29,410 bases of DNA from Sphingomonas sp. Its GTDB lineage: Bacteria > Pseudomonadota > Alphaproteobacteria > Sphingomonadales > Sphingomonadaceae. Positions within the stretch are counted from its first letter, which is position 1; each line of letters starts with the position of its first letter. The notes below the pieces were generated by a model that ran no database searches, was not told the DNA's origin, and worked only from the letters and a program-made list of their open reading frames with translations. Positions 1 through 8,009 of the stretch are shown here, one piece after another. The DNA lies in NCBI GenBank assembly GCA_030824725.1, contig JAPJRE010000005.1:1-29410 (forward strand). The letters are read 5' to 3'. Made by a program: the position numbers and the translations under genes.

Positions 1-510
1 GGCGGCGCCGGGCTTCGCGCCCTCGACGTCGGCCTTGACGATGCGGCCGTTCGGGCCGGTGCCGCTCACGCTGGCGAGGTCGACGCCTTTGTCGGCAGCG
101 ATGCGACGGGCGAGGGGGCTCGCCTTTACGCGCGAACCCGAAGCGGCGGCGGGCTGTGCCGCCGGGGCAGGCGCCGGAGTCGGCGCGCTGGCGGCCGGGG
201 TCGGCGCCGGAGCGGGCGCAGGGGTCGGGCTCGGCGCAGGCGCGGCGGTGGCGGACGAAACGTCCTCGCCTTCGCCGGCGATCACCGCGATCACGGTACC
301 GACCTTCACATTATCGGTCCCTTCGGCGACCAGAATCTTCCCGATCACGCCTTCGTCGACCGCTTCGAATTCCATCGTCGCCTTGTCGGTTTCGATCTCG
401 GCAAGCAGGTCGCCGGATTTCACCGTGTCGCCTTCCTTGACGAGCCACTTGGCAAGCGTGCCTTCCTCCATGGTGGGAGAAAGTGCCGGCATCTTGATTT
501 CGATTCCCAT
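1..510 (-). CDS. pdhC: Pyruvate dehydrogenase complex E2, dihydrolipoyllysine acetyltransferase (N-terminal part, cut by window edge)
   Basis: E2 core subunit of the pyruvate dehydrogenase complex; it transfers the acetyl group from lipoate to CoA in the cytoplasm. Only the first 170 codons are present; the catalytic acyltransferase domain lies beyond position 1. Residues 1-78 form a lipoyl domain with the lipoylation motif ETDKATME (Lys43). An Ala/Pro-rich flexible linker follows (about residues 85-125), then a peripheral-subunit-binding domain containing SPLARRIAADKGVDL and GTGPNGRIVKADV. In alphaproteobacteria the E1-beta subunit often carries a near-identical lipoyl domain, but the binding domain after the linker makes this E2 rather than E1-beta. 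The start is the ATG at 508-510. The gene is divergent from the stress-protein gene at 640 across 129 bp. Confidence 0.93.
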   Translation of the reverse strand, partial: MGIEIKMPALSPTMEEGTLAKWLVKEGDTVKSGDLLAEIETDKATMEFEAVDEGVIGKILVAEGTDNVKVGTVIAVIAGEGEDVSSATAAPAPSPTPAPAPAPTPAASAPTPAPAPAAQPAAASGSRVKASPLARRIAADKGVDLASVSGTGPNGRIVKADVEGAKPGAA

Positions 511-639
511 GAAGGTTCCCGTCGTTGGTCCTGGGGGTGGCTGGCCCCTCCTTTGCCGCCGCAGTCCCTAGGGTCAAGCCCCGCTCTTGCGCTGCGGGCT
601 GCGCCGGTCCACTGAACCGGGGACTGCAAGGAAGCTCCC

Positions 640-1095
640 ATGCGCACCTATCTGGTGGTGATCGACGATTCGCCCGAGGCCGAGATCGCACTGCGCTTCG
701 CCGCGCGGCGCGCCGCCAAGACCGAAGGCAATGTCGAGATTCTCGCGCTGATCCCGCCTGCCGAGTTCGTCCAGTGGGGCGGAGTGATGGCGACGATCGA
801 GGAGGAGGCGCGCGAACGTGCGGAGGCGCTGGTGATGCGCGCAGCCGGCACGCTGTTCAGCGAATCCGGGCTCACCCCCTCGATCACGGTGCGCGAAGGT
901 GACGGGCCGAAGGTGGTGCGCGAGATGCTGGCAGCCAATGGCGACATCGCCGCCTTGGTGCTGGGTGCCGCGCCGAGCGGGGCGCCCGGCAAGCTGGTCG
1001 CCCATTTCACCGGCGCGGATGCGGGCAAGCTGACGGTGCCGGTGATGATCATCCCGGGCTCGCTCGACATGGATGCGATCGATCGGCTGAGCTGA
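640..1095 (+). CDS. Universal stress protein (UspA-type) family protein
   Basis: A 151-aa single-domain protein. It opens with a beta strand and Asp-rich turn (YLVVIDDSPEAEIAL), followed by a helix rich in Ala and Arg and a C-terminal strand (VPVMIIPG). This pattern is typical of the Usp alpha/beta fold. The glycine-rich stretch near residues 108-120 (LGAAPSGAPGK) sits where ATP-binding members have G-2X-G-9X-G(S/T), but it does not match that pattern cleanly, so nucleotide binding is uncertain. The start at 640 has an AAGGAAG ribosome site just upstream. No signal peptide is visible. The gene stands alone between divergent pdhC and the M28 peptidase 40 bp downstream. Family assignment is good; the physiological role is not deducible. 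Confidence 0.8.
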   Translation: MRTYLVVIDDSPEAEIALRFAARRAAKTEGNVEILALIPPAEFVQWGGVMATIEEEARERAEALVMRAAGTLFSESGLTPSITVREGDGPKVVREMLAANGDIAALVLGAAPSGAPGKLVAHFTGADAGKLTVPVMIIPGSLDMDAIDRLS

Positions 1096-1135
1096 GCCGA
1101 TTGACCCGCGGGCCGCGGCGCGCCAGCATAAGCCC

Positions 1136-2437
1136 ATGCGCCACCTTGCTCTTTTGCCGCTCGCCCTGCTCGCCACGCCCGCCGCGGCACAGGACCGTCC
1201 CGATCCCGCGCGCCTGAAGGCGACGGTGGAGAAGCTGGTGAGCTTCGGTACCCGCCACACGCTTTCCGATCCGGACAACCCGACGCGCGGCATCGGCGCG
1301 GCGCGGCGCTGGTTCGGCGGCGAGCTCGCCAAGATCGGTGCTGCCTGCGGCGGCTGTATCGAGACGAGCGAGATCGCGCGCGAGTTCAAGGGCGCGCGCG
1401 CGCCCAACGGCGTGCGGATCGTCGACGTACTCGGCATCCAGCGCGGCAGCGAGCCGAACCGCGTGGTGATCGTGATGGGGCATATCGACAGCCGCGTCAC
1501 CGACGTGATGAACGCGACCGCCGATGCCCCCGGCGCGAACGACGATGCCTCGGGCGTGGCGCTGGTGCTGGAATCGGCTCGGATCCTGTCGAAGCACAAG
1601 TTCAAGGCGACCATCGTCTATGCTGCGCTCTCGGGCGAGGAACAGGGGCTCTATGGCGGGCAGCTTCTGGCGGAGACGGCCAAGGAACGCGGCTGGATCG
1701 TCTCGGCGGTGCTCAACAACGACATCGTCGGCAACACCATCGGCCAGGACGGGCGCCGGGTGGCGGACCGGGTTCGCGTCTTCTCCGAAGGCGCGCGCGA
1801 TTCGGAGAGCCTGGCCGAGGCCAAGGCGCGGCGCGCCGACGGCGGCGAGGATGACGGGCCCAGCCGCGCGCTTGCCAAGGCGATCCGCGGCGTCGCCGCG
1901 GCCGATCCCAAGGGGCTGAAGGTGCTGATGGTCCGCCGTCCGGATCGCTTCGGCCGCGGCGGCGACCATTCGCCCTTCCTCACCCTCGGCTATCCCGCGG
2001 TGCGGTTCTCGGTCGGCGTCGAGAATTACGACGCGCAGCATCAGGACCTCCGCACCGAATCGGGCAAGGTCTATGGCGACACGGTCGACCGGATGGACTT
2101 CCCCTATCTGGCGAAGGTGACCGCGCTCAACGTCGCGACGCTGCGCCGCCTCGCCAGCGCGCCCGCCGCGCCGGCGCCGGTGGTGATCAGCGGCGCGCTT
2201 GCCACCGACACCACGGTGCAGTGGCCGGCCGTCGAGGGCGCGGCATCGTACCGCGTCTACTGGCGCTCCGCCGACGGCGAGGCCTGGAGCCGCCATGTCG
2301 ACGTGCGCGGCGGCGCCACGCAGATGGTGCTGAAGGGGATCATCGTGGACGACACCTTCGTCGGCGTGTCGGCGATCGGGGTGGACGGCGCGGAGAGTCT
2401 GGTCAGCTTCGGCGCGCGGCCGGGGCGCGAACGTTGA
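1136..2437 (+). CDS. Exported M28-family zinc metallopeptidase
   Basis: A 433-aa secreted peptidase. Residues 1-19 are a Sec signal peptide ending in ATPAAAQ. The M28 co-catalytic two-zinc site is complete: His116 (MGHIDS), Asp136 (GANDDASG, bridging), the catalytic and ligand pair Glu168-Glu169 (SGEEQG), Asp196 (NNDIVGN) and His278 (GGDHSPF). About 95 residues at the C-terminus (from about 340) look like a fibronectin-III or beta-sandwich accessory domain (VQWPAVEGAASYRVYWR). M28 enzymes act as aminopeptidases or carboxypeptidases; this one probably trims peptides in the periplasm or outside the cell. The preferred substrate cannot be read from the sequence. The gene lies 44 bp ahead of the response regulator but has no obvious link to it. 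Confidence 0.9.
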   Translation: MRHLALLPLALLATPAAAQDRPDPARLKATVEKLVSFGTRHTLSDPDNPTRGIGAARRWFGGELAKIGAACGGCIETSEIAREFKGARAPNGVRIVDVLGIQRGSEPNRVVIVMGHIDSRVTDVMNATADAPGANDDASGVALVLESARILSKHKFKATIVYAALSGEEQGLYGGQLLAETAKERGWIVSAVLNNDIVGNTIGQDGRRVADRVRVFSEGARDSESLAEAKARRADGGEDDGPSRALAKAIRGVAAADPKGLKVLMVRRPDRFGRGGDHSPFLTLGYPAVRFSVGVENYDAQHQDLRTESGKVYGDTVDRMDFPYLAKVTALNVATLRRLASAPAAPAPVVISGALATDTTVQWPAVEGAASYRVYWRSADGEAWSRHVDVRGGATQMVLKGIIVDDTFVGVSAIGVDGAESLVSFGARPGRER

Positions 2438-2481
2438 ACCTCGGCGCGCATCGGTTCATAGGGGCCGGCAGCGGGGGCGAC

Positions 2482-3228
2482 ATGGTACAAGAGACGAGTT
2501 TGAGCATGGCAACCCACCCCGCTTCCGATGAACCCGCTACGCTGCTTGTCGTCGACGACGATCGCGACATCCGGCTGCTGCTGGCCAACAGCCTCGGCGC
2601 GCGCGGCTACCGAGTCGAGACCGCCTCCAGCGCACGCGACATGGACACCATCCTCGAGAAGATGCCGGTCGACCTCGTTATCCTCGACGTGATGATGCCG
2701 GGCGAGGACGGGCTTTCCGCCTGCCGCCGCATCGCCACTGCCGACGGCCCCGACGTGATCCTGCTCAGCGCGCTCGGCGAGGAGCAGGACCGGATCCTAG
2801 GGCTGGAGGTCGGCGCGGGCCATTATCTGCCCAAGCCGTGCAGCCCGCGCGAGATCCTGGCGACGGTGCGCGCGGCGCTGCGCAAGCGCGGCACCACCGC
2901 GGCCCCGCCGGCGGGCGATGTCTACACCTTCGAAGGCTGGCGGATCGATCTGGGCAGCCACGAGCTGTTCGACCCCGAAGGCGTGCTGGTCGGCCTGACG
3001 GACGGGGAGTTCGCGGTGCTGCGTGTGTTCATCGAGCGCCCGCGCCGCGTGCTGTCGCGCGAGGCGCTGCTCGCCGCCGCGCGTGGCCCGGATTCGGATG
3101 CCTATGATCGCGCGATCGACGTGCAGGTCAGCCGCCTGCGCCGCAAGCTGCGGTCGGGCGCGGACGAGATCATCCGCACCGTGCGCAACGAAGGCTATCT
3201 GTTCGTGCCCCGCGTGACGCGCGCATGA
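2482..3228 (+). CDS. OmpR/PhoB-family response regulator
   Basis: A 248-aa two-domain transcription factor. The N-terminal receiver (about residues 20-130) has the acidic pair in VVDDDRD, the phosphoacceptor Asp69 (VILDVMMPGEDG), a Ser in the switch position (LLSAL) and Lys118 (LPKPCSPRE). The C-terminal winged-helix DNA-binding domain runs from about 150 to 245 and ends with the usual IDVQVSRLRRKL...IRTVRNEGYLF signature. The start was set at the ATG at 2482, about 5 bp after a GGGGGCG stretch; the in-frame ATG at 2506 is a possible alternative. It overlaps the kinase gene by 4 bp (ATGA), so the two are a cognate pair. The operon lies 109 bp ahead of the sugar-oxidation cassette, a plausible but unproven target. 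Confidence 0.92.
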   Translation: MVQETSLSMATHPASDEPATLLVVDDDRDIRLLLANSLGARGYRVETASSARDMDTILEKMPVDLVILDVMMPGEDGLSACRRIATADGPDVILLSALGEEQDRILGLEVGAGHYLPKPCSPREILATVRAALRKRGTTAAPPAGDVYTFEGWRIDLGSHELFDPEGVLVGLTDGEFAVLRVFIERPRRVLSREALLAAARGPDSDAYDRAIDVQVSRLRRKLRSGADEIIRTVRNEGYLFVPRVTRA

Positions 3229-4559
3229 AAGCCGGTGCGGCGGCGCCCCGGTCGCCGCTGTTCCTGCGCATCTTCGCGCGGATGCTGGCTTGTGTGGTGG
3301 TGGTGCAGCTGCTCAATCTGGGCCTGTTGTTCGCCGTGCAGACGCCCAATCCCAAGCTTCACACCGTCGGCCAGATCGCCCAGGCGATGCGCAACTCCGC
3401 TGCGGCGCAGGAGGGGTTCACGGTGCTGCGCGTGCCCACGATCGAGCGCCAGCCCTGGAACCCGCGCGCCGAACGGACCGAGGTTGCGCTCGCCACCGCG
3501 CTGGGCGTTCGGCCGGACCGCGTGGTCCTGCACTTCCCCGTAGGCTTCCTGCAGCGTCCGCCGGTCTATGATCGTGCGGGCGTGCCGCCCGCGCCCGCCC
3601 CGGCCAGCGCGGCGGCGGCGCAGGACGTGCTGGTCGCCGGCGGCTTTGAAGCCGCGCTCCGCCTGCCCGACGGAAGCTGGCGCGTGGTCACGGCGGATGT
3701 CGGGCTGGAGGCATGGCGGCTGTTCGTGGTGATGTGGCTGGTGCTGTCGGCGCTTGCCGCCGCTGTGTTCGCCTGGGCGATGGCGCAGCGCTTCGCCCGC
3801 CCGATCGGCGCCTTCGCTCGCGCCGCCGAGCGGCTGGGCCGCGATCCGCGCGCGCCGCCGATCGAGCTCGACGGCCCCGCCGAGATCGCCGAGGCCGCCC
3901 GCGCGTTCAACGATATGCAGGCGCGGCTCAATCGCTATGTCGACGATCGCGCGACGATGATCGCGGCGGTGGCGCATGATCTGCGCACCCCGCTGATGCG
4001 GCTGGGGCTGCGCGTCGAGGATACCGATCCGGCGATCCGCGCTGCCTGCGAAGGCGACATCCGCGAGATGCAGGCGATGATCTCGGCGGTGATGGCCTAT
4101 GTCCGCGACAGCAGCCGCATCGGCGTGCGCCGCCCGCTGGACCTGCGCTCGCTCGCCGAGACGGTGGTCGACGACGCCGCTGATCGGGGCGCGGCGGTCA
4201 GCCTGGAGACGGGCGATCCGGTGGTGATCGAGGCGGACCCGGTGGCGCTCAAGGCGATGCTCGCCAATCTGGTGGGCAATGCCGTCAAATATGCCGGTGG
4301 CGCCGAGCTGGTGCTCGTGGCGCGCGAACGGGAAGCGATAATCGCGGTGCGCGATCGTGGGCCGGGCATCCCGGACGAAGACATGGAACGCGTGTTCGAC
4401 CCTTTCTTCCGCGGCGAGCGCTCGCGCAACCGCGATACCGGCGGCATGGGGCTGGGGCTGGCCAGCGCGCGGGCGACGGCGCGCGCGCATGGCGGCGACA
4501 TCACGCTCCACCGGCGCAGCGGTGGCGGGCTGTGCGCCACCGTCACGCTTCCGCTTTGA
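3225..4559 (+). CDS. EnvZ-like membrane sensor histidine kinase
   Basis: A 444-aa inner-membrane kinase that should phosphorylate the regulator encoded just upstream. Transmembrane helix 1 spans about residues 10-36. A periplasmic sensor region of about 125 residues, with an Ala/Pro-rich stretch near 120-130, follows. Transmembrane helix 2 is at about 163-188, then a HAMP linker (RPIGAFARAAERLGRD). The dimerisation and phosphoacceptor helix has His251 (VAHDLRTPLMRL). The ATPase domain shows the N box (NLVGNAVKYAG), the G1 box (DRGPGIPDEDMERVFDPFF) and the G2 box (GGMGLGLASA). All catalytic motifs are intact. The signal sensed is unknown; the adjacent glucoside and gluconate genes make a sugar or envelope signal conceivable. 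Confidence 0.92.
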   Translation: MKAGAAAPRSPLFLRIFARMLACVVVVQLLNLGLLFAVQTPNPKLHTVGQIAQAMRNSAAAQEGFTVLRVPTIERQPWNPRAERTEVALATALGVRPDRVVLHFPVGFLQRPPVYDRAGVPPAPAPASAAAAQDVLVAGGFEAALRLPDGSWRVVTADVGLEAWRLFVVMWLVLSALAAAVFAWAMAQRFARPIGAFARAAERLGRDPRAPPIELDGPAEIAEAARAFNDMQARLNRYVDDRATMIAAVAHDLRTPLMRLGLRVEDTDPAIRAACEGDIREMQAMISAVMAYVRDSSRIGVRRPLDLRSLAETVVDDAADRGAAVSLETGDPVVIEADPVALKAMLANLVGNAVKYAGGAELVLVAREREAIIAVRDRGPGIPDEDMERVFDPFFRGERSRNRDTGGMGLGLASARATARAHGGDITLHRRSGGGLCATVTLPL

Positions 4560-4668
4560 TTTCAGCCGCTTCCATCTACGACCCCGAGACGCTGGCCCGC
4601 CTTCGCCATTGTTGATACCGCTGTCGGCCGTGCGGCACGCAACGCCGCCGGGGACGAGGAGGAGGATC

Positions 4669-5763
4669 ATGGGAACGCGACGCGACGTGCTCGGCGGGAT
4701 CGGCGCCGGGGTCTTGGCCAGTGCGCTCGGCGGATCGGCACAGGCCGCGCCCAAGCGCAAGCTCGGCTATGCAATCGTCGGACTGGGCTATTACGCCACC
4801 AGGCAGATCATGCCCAACCTCAAGGACTGCGAGTTCGCCGAACTCAAGGCGCTGGTGAGCGGCACGCCCGCCAAGCTGGACAAATACGGCGCCGAATACG
4901 GCATCCCCAAGACCCACCAATACAGCTACGAGACGTACGACCGGATCCGCGACAATCCGGACATCGACATCGTCTATGTCGTGCTGCCCAATTCGATGCA
5001 CGCCGAATACACGATCCGCGCGCACCAGGCCGGCAAGCATGTGATGTGCGAAAAGCCGATGGCGGTCTCGGTCGCCGAATGCCAGGCGATGATCGCGGCG
5101 GCGAAGAAGGCCGGCAAGAAGCTGATGATCGGCTATCGCTGCCATTTCGAGCCGTACAATCTCAAGGCGATCGAGACGGTGAAGTCGGGCGCGCTGGGCA
5201 AGCCGACGCTGATCTTCGCCGAGCACGGCTTCTATGCGGGGCCCAACCAGTGGCGGCTCGACAAGGCGCTGTCCGGCGGCGGATCGATGATGGACATCGG
5301 CATCTACAGCCTCAATGCCGCACGCTATCTTTCCGGCGAGGAGCCGGTCGAGGTCAGCGCGATGGAGTCTACCGATCGCAGCGATCCGCGCTTCAAGACG
5401 GTGGAGGACCGGATCGACTGGCAGCTCCGCTTCCCCAGCGGGCTGATCGCCGATTGCGTGTCGAGCTACAGCTCGAACCACAACCACTATCGCGTCACCG
5501 GCCGGAATGGCTGGGTCGAGCTGGAGCCCGCCACTAATTATGAGGGGCAGGAGATGTGGACCCGGCTCGGCGGCAAGCGCGAGCAGGTGGTGCTGCCCAA
5601 GCCGGCCAAGAACCAGTTCGTCCGCCAGCTCGATCACCTGCCAGAATGCATCATGGCCGGGCGCGAGCCGATCGTCTCGGGCGAGGAAGGGCTGCGCGAC
5701 ATGCGGCTGATCGAGGCGATCTATCGCTCGGCCCGCGAACATCGCGCCATCACCCTCGCATGA
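4669..5763 (+). CDS. Tat-exported Gfo/Idh/MocA oxidoreductase, similar to glucose-fructose oxidoreductase
   Basis: A 364-aa NADP-dependent sugar oxidoreductase. The N-terminus is a twin-arginine signal (TRRDVLGGIGAGVLAS...AQAA), so it is exported folded with its cofactor. A Rossmann motif (YAIVGLGYYATRQIMP) follows directly, then the family motif CEKP with catalytic Lys129 and DIGIYSLN with the likely acid/base Tyr213. From memory, long stretches resemble Zymomonas periplasmic glucose-fructose oxidoreductase (ALVSG, VLPNSMHAE, GKHVMCEKPM, KLMIGYRCHF, GEEP). The proline-rich arm between signal and Rossmann fold, which locks NADP into the Zymomonas enzyme, is missing. An aldose-aldose oxidoreductase like that of Caulobacter is a good alternative. 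The start is set by the strong GAGGAGGAG site before 4669. It overlaps the next gene by 4 bp. Confidence 0.85.
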   Translation: MGTRRDVLGGIGAGVLASALGGSAQAAPKRKLGYAIVGLGYYATRQIMPNLKDCEFAELKALVSGTPAKLDKYGAEYGIPKTHQYSYETYDRIRDNPDIDIVYVVLPNSMHAEYTIRAHQAGKHVMCEKPMAVSVAECQAMIAAAKKAGKKLMIGYRCHFEPYNLKAIETVKSGALGKPTLIFAEHGFYAGPNQWRLDKALSGGGSMMDIGIYSLNAARYLSGEEPVEVSAMESTDRSDPRFKTVEDRIDWQLRFPSGLIADCVSSYSSNHNHYRVTGRNGWVELEPATNYEGQEMWTRLGGKREQVVLPKPAKNQFVRQLDHLPECIMAGREPIVSGEEGLRDMRLIEAIYRSAREHRAITLA

Positions 5764-8009
5764 AGAACGGACGCATGAATCGACGGAACCTGCTGGCGGC
5801 GGGCGCGATGCTCGCCGCTTCCGCCTGGACCCCGCTGGCCCGCGCGGCGCGCCCGCTGGGCGCCGACCACCGCGCCCGCATCCAGGCGCTGCTCGGCCAG
5901 ATGACGCTCGCCGAGAAGGTCGGGCAGATGAACCAGATCGCCGGCGGGCGGCAGAAGTCGCTCAACTCGAAGCTCGACGCGGCGATGCTCGACCGGGTGC
6001 GCAAGGGCGAGATGGGCTCGTTCCTCCACGTCGCGGGTGCCGAGCCGCTGCGCGACCTGCAGCGCGTCGCGGTGGAGGAATCGCGGCTCAAGATCCCGCT
6101 GCTGTTCGCGATGGACGTGATCCATGGCTATCGCACCATCCTGCCGGTGCCGCTGGCGCTGGCGGCGAGCTGGGATGCCAAGGCCGCCGAACAGGCCGCG
6201 CGGATCGCGGCCGAAGAGGCCTGGGCGGCGGGGCTGCACTGGACCTTCACGCCGATGGTCGACGTCGCGCGCGATCCGCGCTGGGGCCGGGTGGTCGAGG
6301 GCGCGGGCGAGGACGCCTATCTCGGCAGCCGCATCGCCGAGGCGCAGGTCGCCGGCTTCCAGGGCGCCGATCTCGGCAAGGGCATGCGGATGATGGCCTG
6401 CGCCAAGCATTTCGTCGGCTATGGCGCAGCCGAGGGCGGTCGCGACTATGACAGCGCCGAGGTGGGGCCGCGCACGCTCAACGAAGTCTATCTGCCGCCC
6501 TTCCATGCTGCCGCACGGGCAGGCGCGGGCAGTTTCATGACCGCGTTCAACGCGCTCGATGGCGTGCCGATGACCGCCAATGCCGAGCTGGTCCGCGACT
6601 TCCTGCGCGCCCAGTGGCACTATCAGGGGCTGGTGGTGAGCGACTGGAACGCGATCCGCGAGCTGGTCAACCACGGCATCGCCGCCGATGCGCGCGAAGC
6701 CGCGGTGCTGGCGCTCAAGGCGGGCGTCGACATGGACATGGCGAGCGGCAGCTACGCCACCTACCTCGCCGAAGCCGCGACCGCCGATGCGAGCCTCGTG
6801 CCGCTGATCGACGAGTCGGTCGGCCGCATCCTCGCCGCCAAGGCGCGGCTGGGGCTGTTCGACGACCCCTATGGCTTTGGCGATCCCGCGCGCGACAAGG
6901 CGCCGCTGCGGCGGACCGAGGCGCGCGATCTCGCCAAGCGCTCGGTGGTGCTGCTGCGCAACGACGGCGCGGTGCTGCCGCTCAAGCCGGGCGCCAGGCT
7001 CGCGCTGATCGGCGCGCTGGCGGACGATGCCTCCTCGGCGATCGGGTCGTGGCGCGCACGCGGGCAAGCGACCGACGCGGTGACGCTCAAGGCGGCGCTG
7101 GCAGGGGCCGACTATCAGCCGGGCACCGATGTCGCGGCGGCGGTCGAGGCGGCCAAGCGTGCCGACATCGTGCTCGTGGCGCTCGGCGAGGATTTCAACC
7201 GCACCGGCGAGGCGCGCAGCTATGCGGAGATCGGTCTCCCCGAGGGCCAGACGGCGCTGCTGGAGGCGCTGAAAGCCACCGGCAAGCCGATCGTCGCGAT
7301 CCTGATGGGGGGGCGCCCGCTGGCGCTCGAGCGCGAGCTGACCGGGGTGCCTGCCGTGCTGCAAACCTGGCTGCTCGGTATCGAGAGCGGCCCCGCGATC
7401 GCGGAGATCCTTACCGGCAAGGCCGCGCCCGGCGGTCGCCTGCCGATCGGCATGCCGCGCCGGACGGGCCAGTCGCCGCAGAGCTACGCCCATCTGCCCA
7501 CCGGCCGCCCGGCCAATCCGGACCTCGCGGTGGACAGCGCGCGCTATCACGACACCGAGATCGGCCCGCTCTTCGCCTTCGGCCATGGCCTCACCTATGG
7601 CGAGATCGCCTATGGCCCGCTGACGCTGAGCAGCGAGACCGTCGCCCCCGGCGGCCGCATCACGGCATCGGTGCAGGTCACCAATCGCGGCACGATGGCT
7701 GTGGAGGAGGTGGTGCAGCTCTACGCCAACGATCCCGTCGCCGCGGTCTCGCGGCCGGTGGCGGAGCTGCGCGGTTTTGCCCGCGTGCCGCTCAAGCCGG
7801 GGCAGAGCCGTACCGTGCGCTTCACCCTGAGCCCCGAGCAGTTCGCCTTCTGGCGGGACGGCAAGTGGATCGTCGAGCAGGGCGACATCCGGCTGATGGC
7901 CGGCGCTTCCTCGGCCGACCTGAAGAGCGAAGCCAAGTTCCGGATCACGGCCGGCGCGGAGGGGCAGGTGCCCGCCGCCTCGCTTGCCACCAAGGTGGAG
8001 GTTGCGTGA
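5760..8009 (+). CDS. bglX: Tat-exported GH3 beta-glucosidase (BglX-like)
   Basis: A 749-aa periplasmic glycoside hydrolase of family 3, expected to release glucose from cello-oligosaccharides or other beta-glucosides. The N-terminus carries a twin-arginine signal (MNRRNLLAAGAMLAAS...ARAA). The TIM-barrel domain includes MTLAEKVGQM, the substrate-binding KHFVGYGAAEGGRDY and the nucleophile Asp295 in VVSDWNAI. The alpha/beta sandwich follows (RSVVLLRNDGAVLPL, VALGEDFNRTGEA). A fibronectin-III-like C-terminal domain starts near 620. The length and KHF...AAEGG match E. coli BglX. The start at 5760 overlaps the previous stop as ATGA; the ATG at 5775, immediately before the twin-arginine segment, is also possible. 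It is followed by the permease with a 1-bp overlap. Confidence 0.93.
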   Translation: MKNGRMNRRNLLAAGAMLAASAWTPLARAARPLGADHRARIQALLGQMTLAEKVGQMNQIAGGRQKSLNSKLDAAMLDRVRKGEMGSFLHVAGAEPLRDLQRVAVEESRLKIPLLFAMDVIHGYRTILPVPLALAASWDAKAAEQAARIAAEEAWAAGLHWTFTPMVDVARDPRWGRVVEGAGEDAYLGSRIAEAQVAGFQGADLGKGMRMMACAKHFVGYGAAEGGRDYDSAEVGPRTLNEVYLPPFHAAARAGAGSFMTAFNALDGVPMTANAELVRDFLRAQWHYQGLVVSDWNAIRELVNHGIAADAREAAVLALKAGVDMDMASGSYATYLAEAATADASLVPLIDESVGRILAAKARLGLFDDPYGFGDPARDKAPLRRTEARDLAKRSVVLLRNDGAVLPLKPGARLALIGALADDASSAIGSWRARGQATDAVTLKAALAGADYQPGTDVAAAVEAAKRADIVLVALGEDFNRTGEARSYAEIGLPEGQTALLEALKATGKPIVAILMGGRPLALERELTGVPAVLQTWLLGIESGPAIAEILTGKAAPGGRLPIGMPRRTGQSPQSYAHLPTGRPANPDLAVDSARYHDTEIGPLFAFGHGLTYGEIAYGPLTLSSETVAPGGRITASVQVTNRGTMAVEEVVQLYANDPVAAVSRPVAELRGFARVPLKPGQSRTVRFTLSPEQFAFWRDGKWIVEQGDIRLMAGASSADLKSEAKFRITAGAEGQVPAASLATKVEVA

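Noticed and set aside
1..510. Reading the left-edge gene as the E1-beta subunit (pdhB)
   Set aside because: The lipoyl domain fits both, but the sequence after the linker is a peripheral-subunit-binding domain, which belongs to E2.
35..571. 178-aa plus-strand ORF at the left edge
   Set aside because: It is the antisense of the Ala/Pro-rich linker and lipoyl domain of the PDH E2 subunit on the minus strand.
5721..7586. 621-aa minus-strand ORF opposite the oxidoreductase and beta-glucosidase
   Set aside because: An antisense shadow of a high-GC coding region; it is rich in Arg, Gly, Ala and His with no motif, while the plus strand encodes a full GH3 enzyme.
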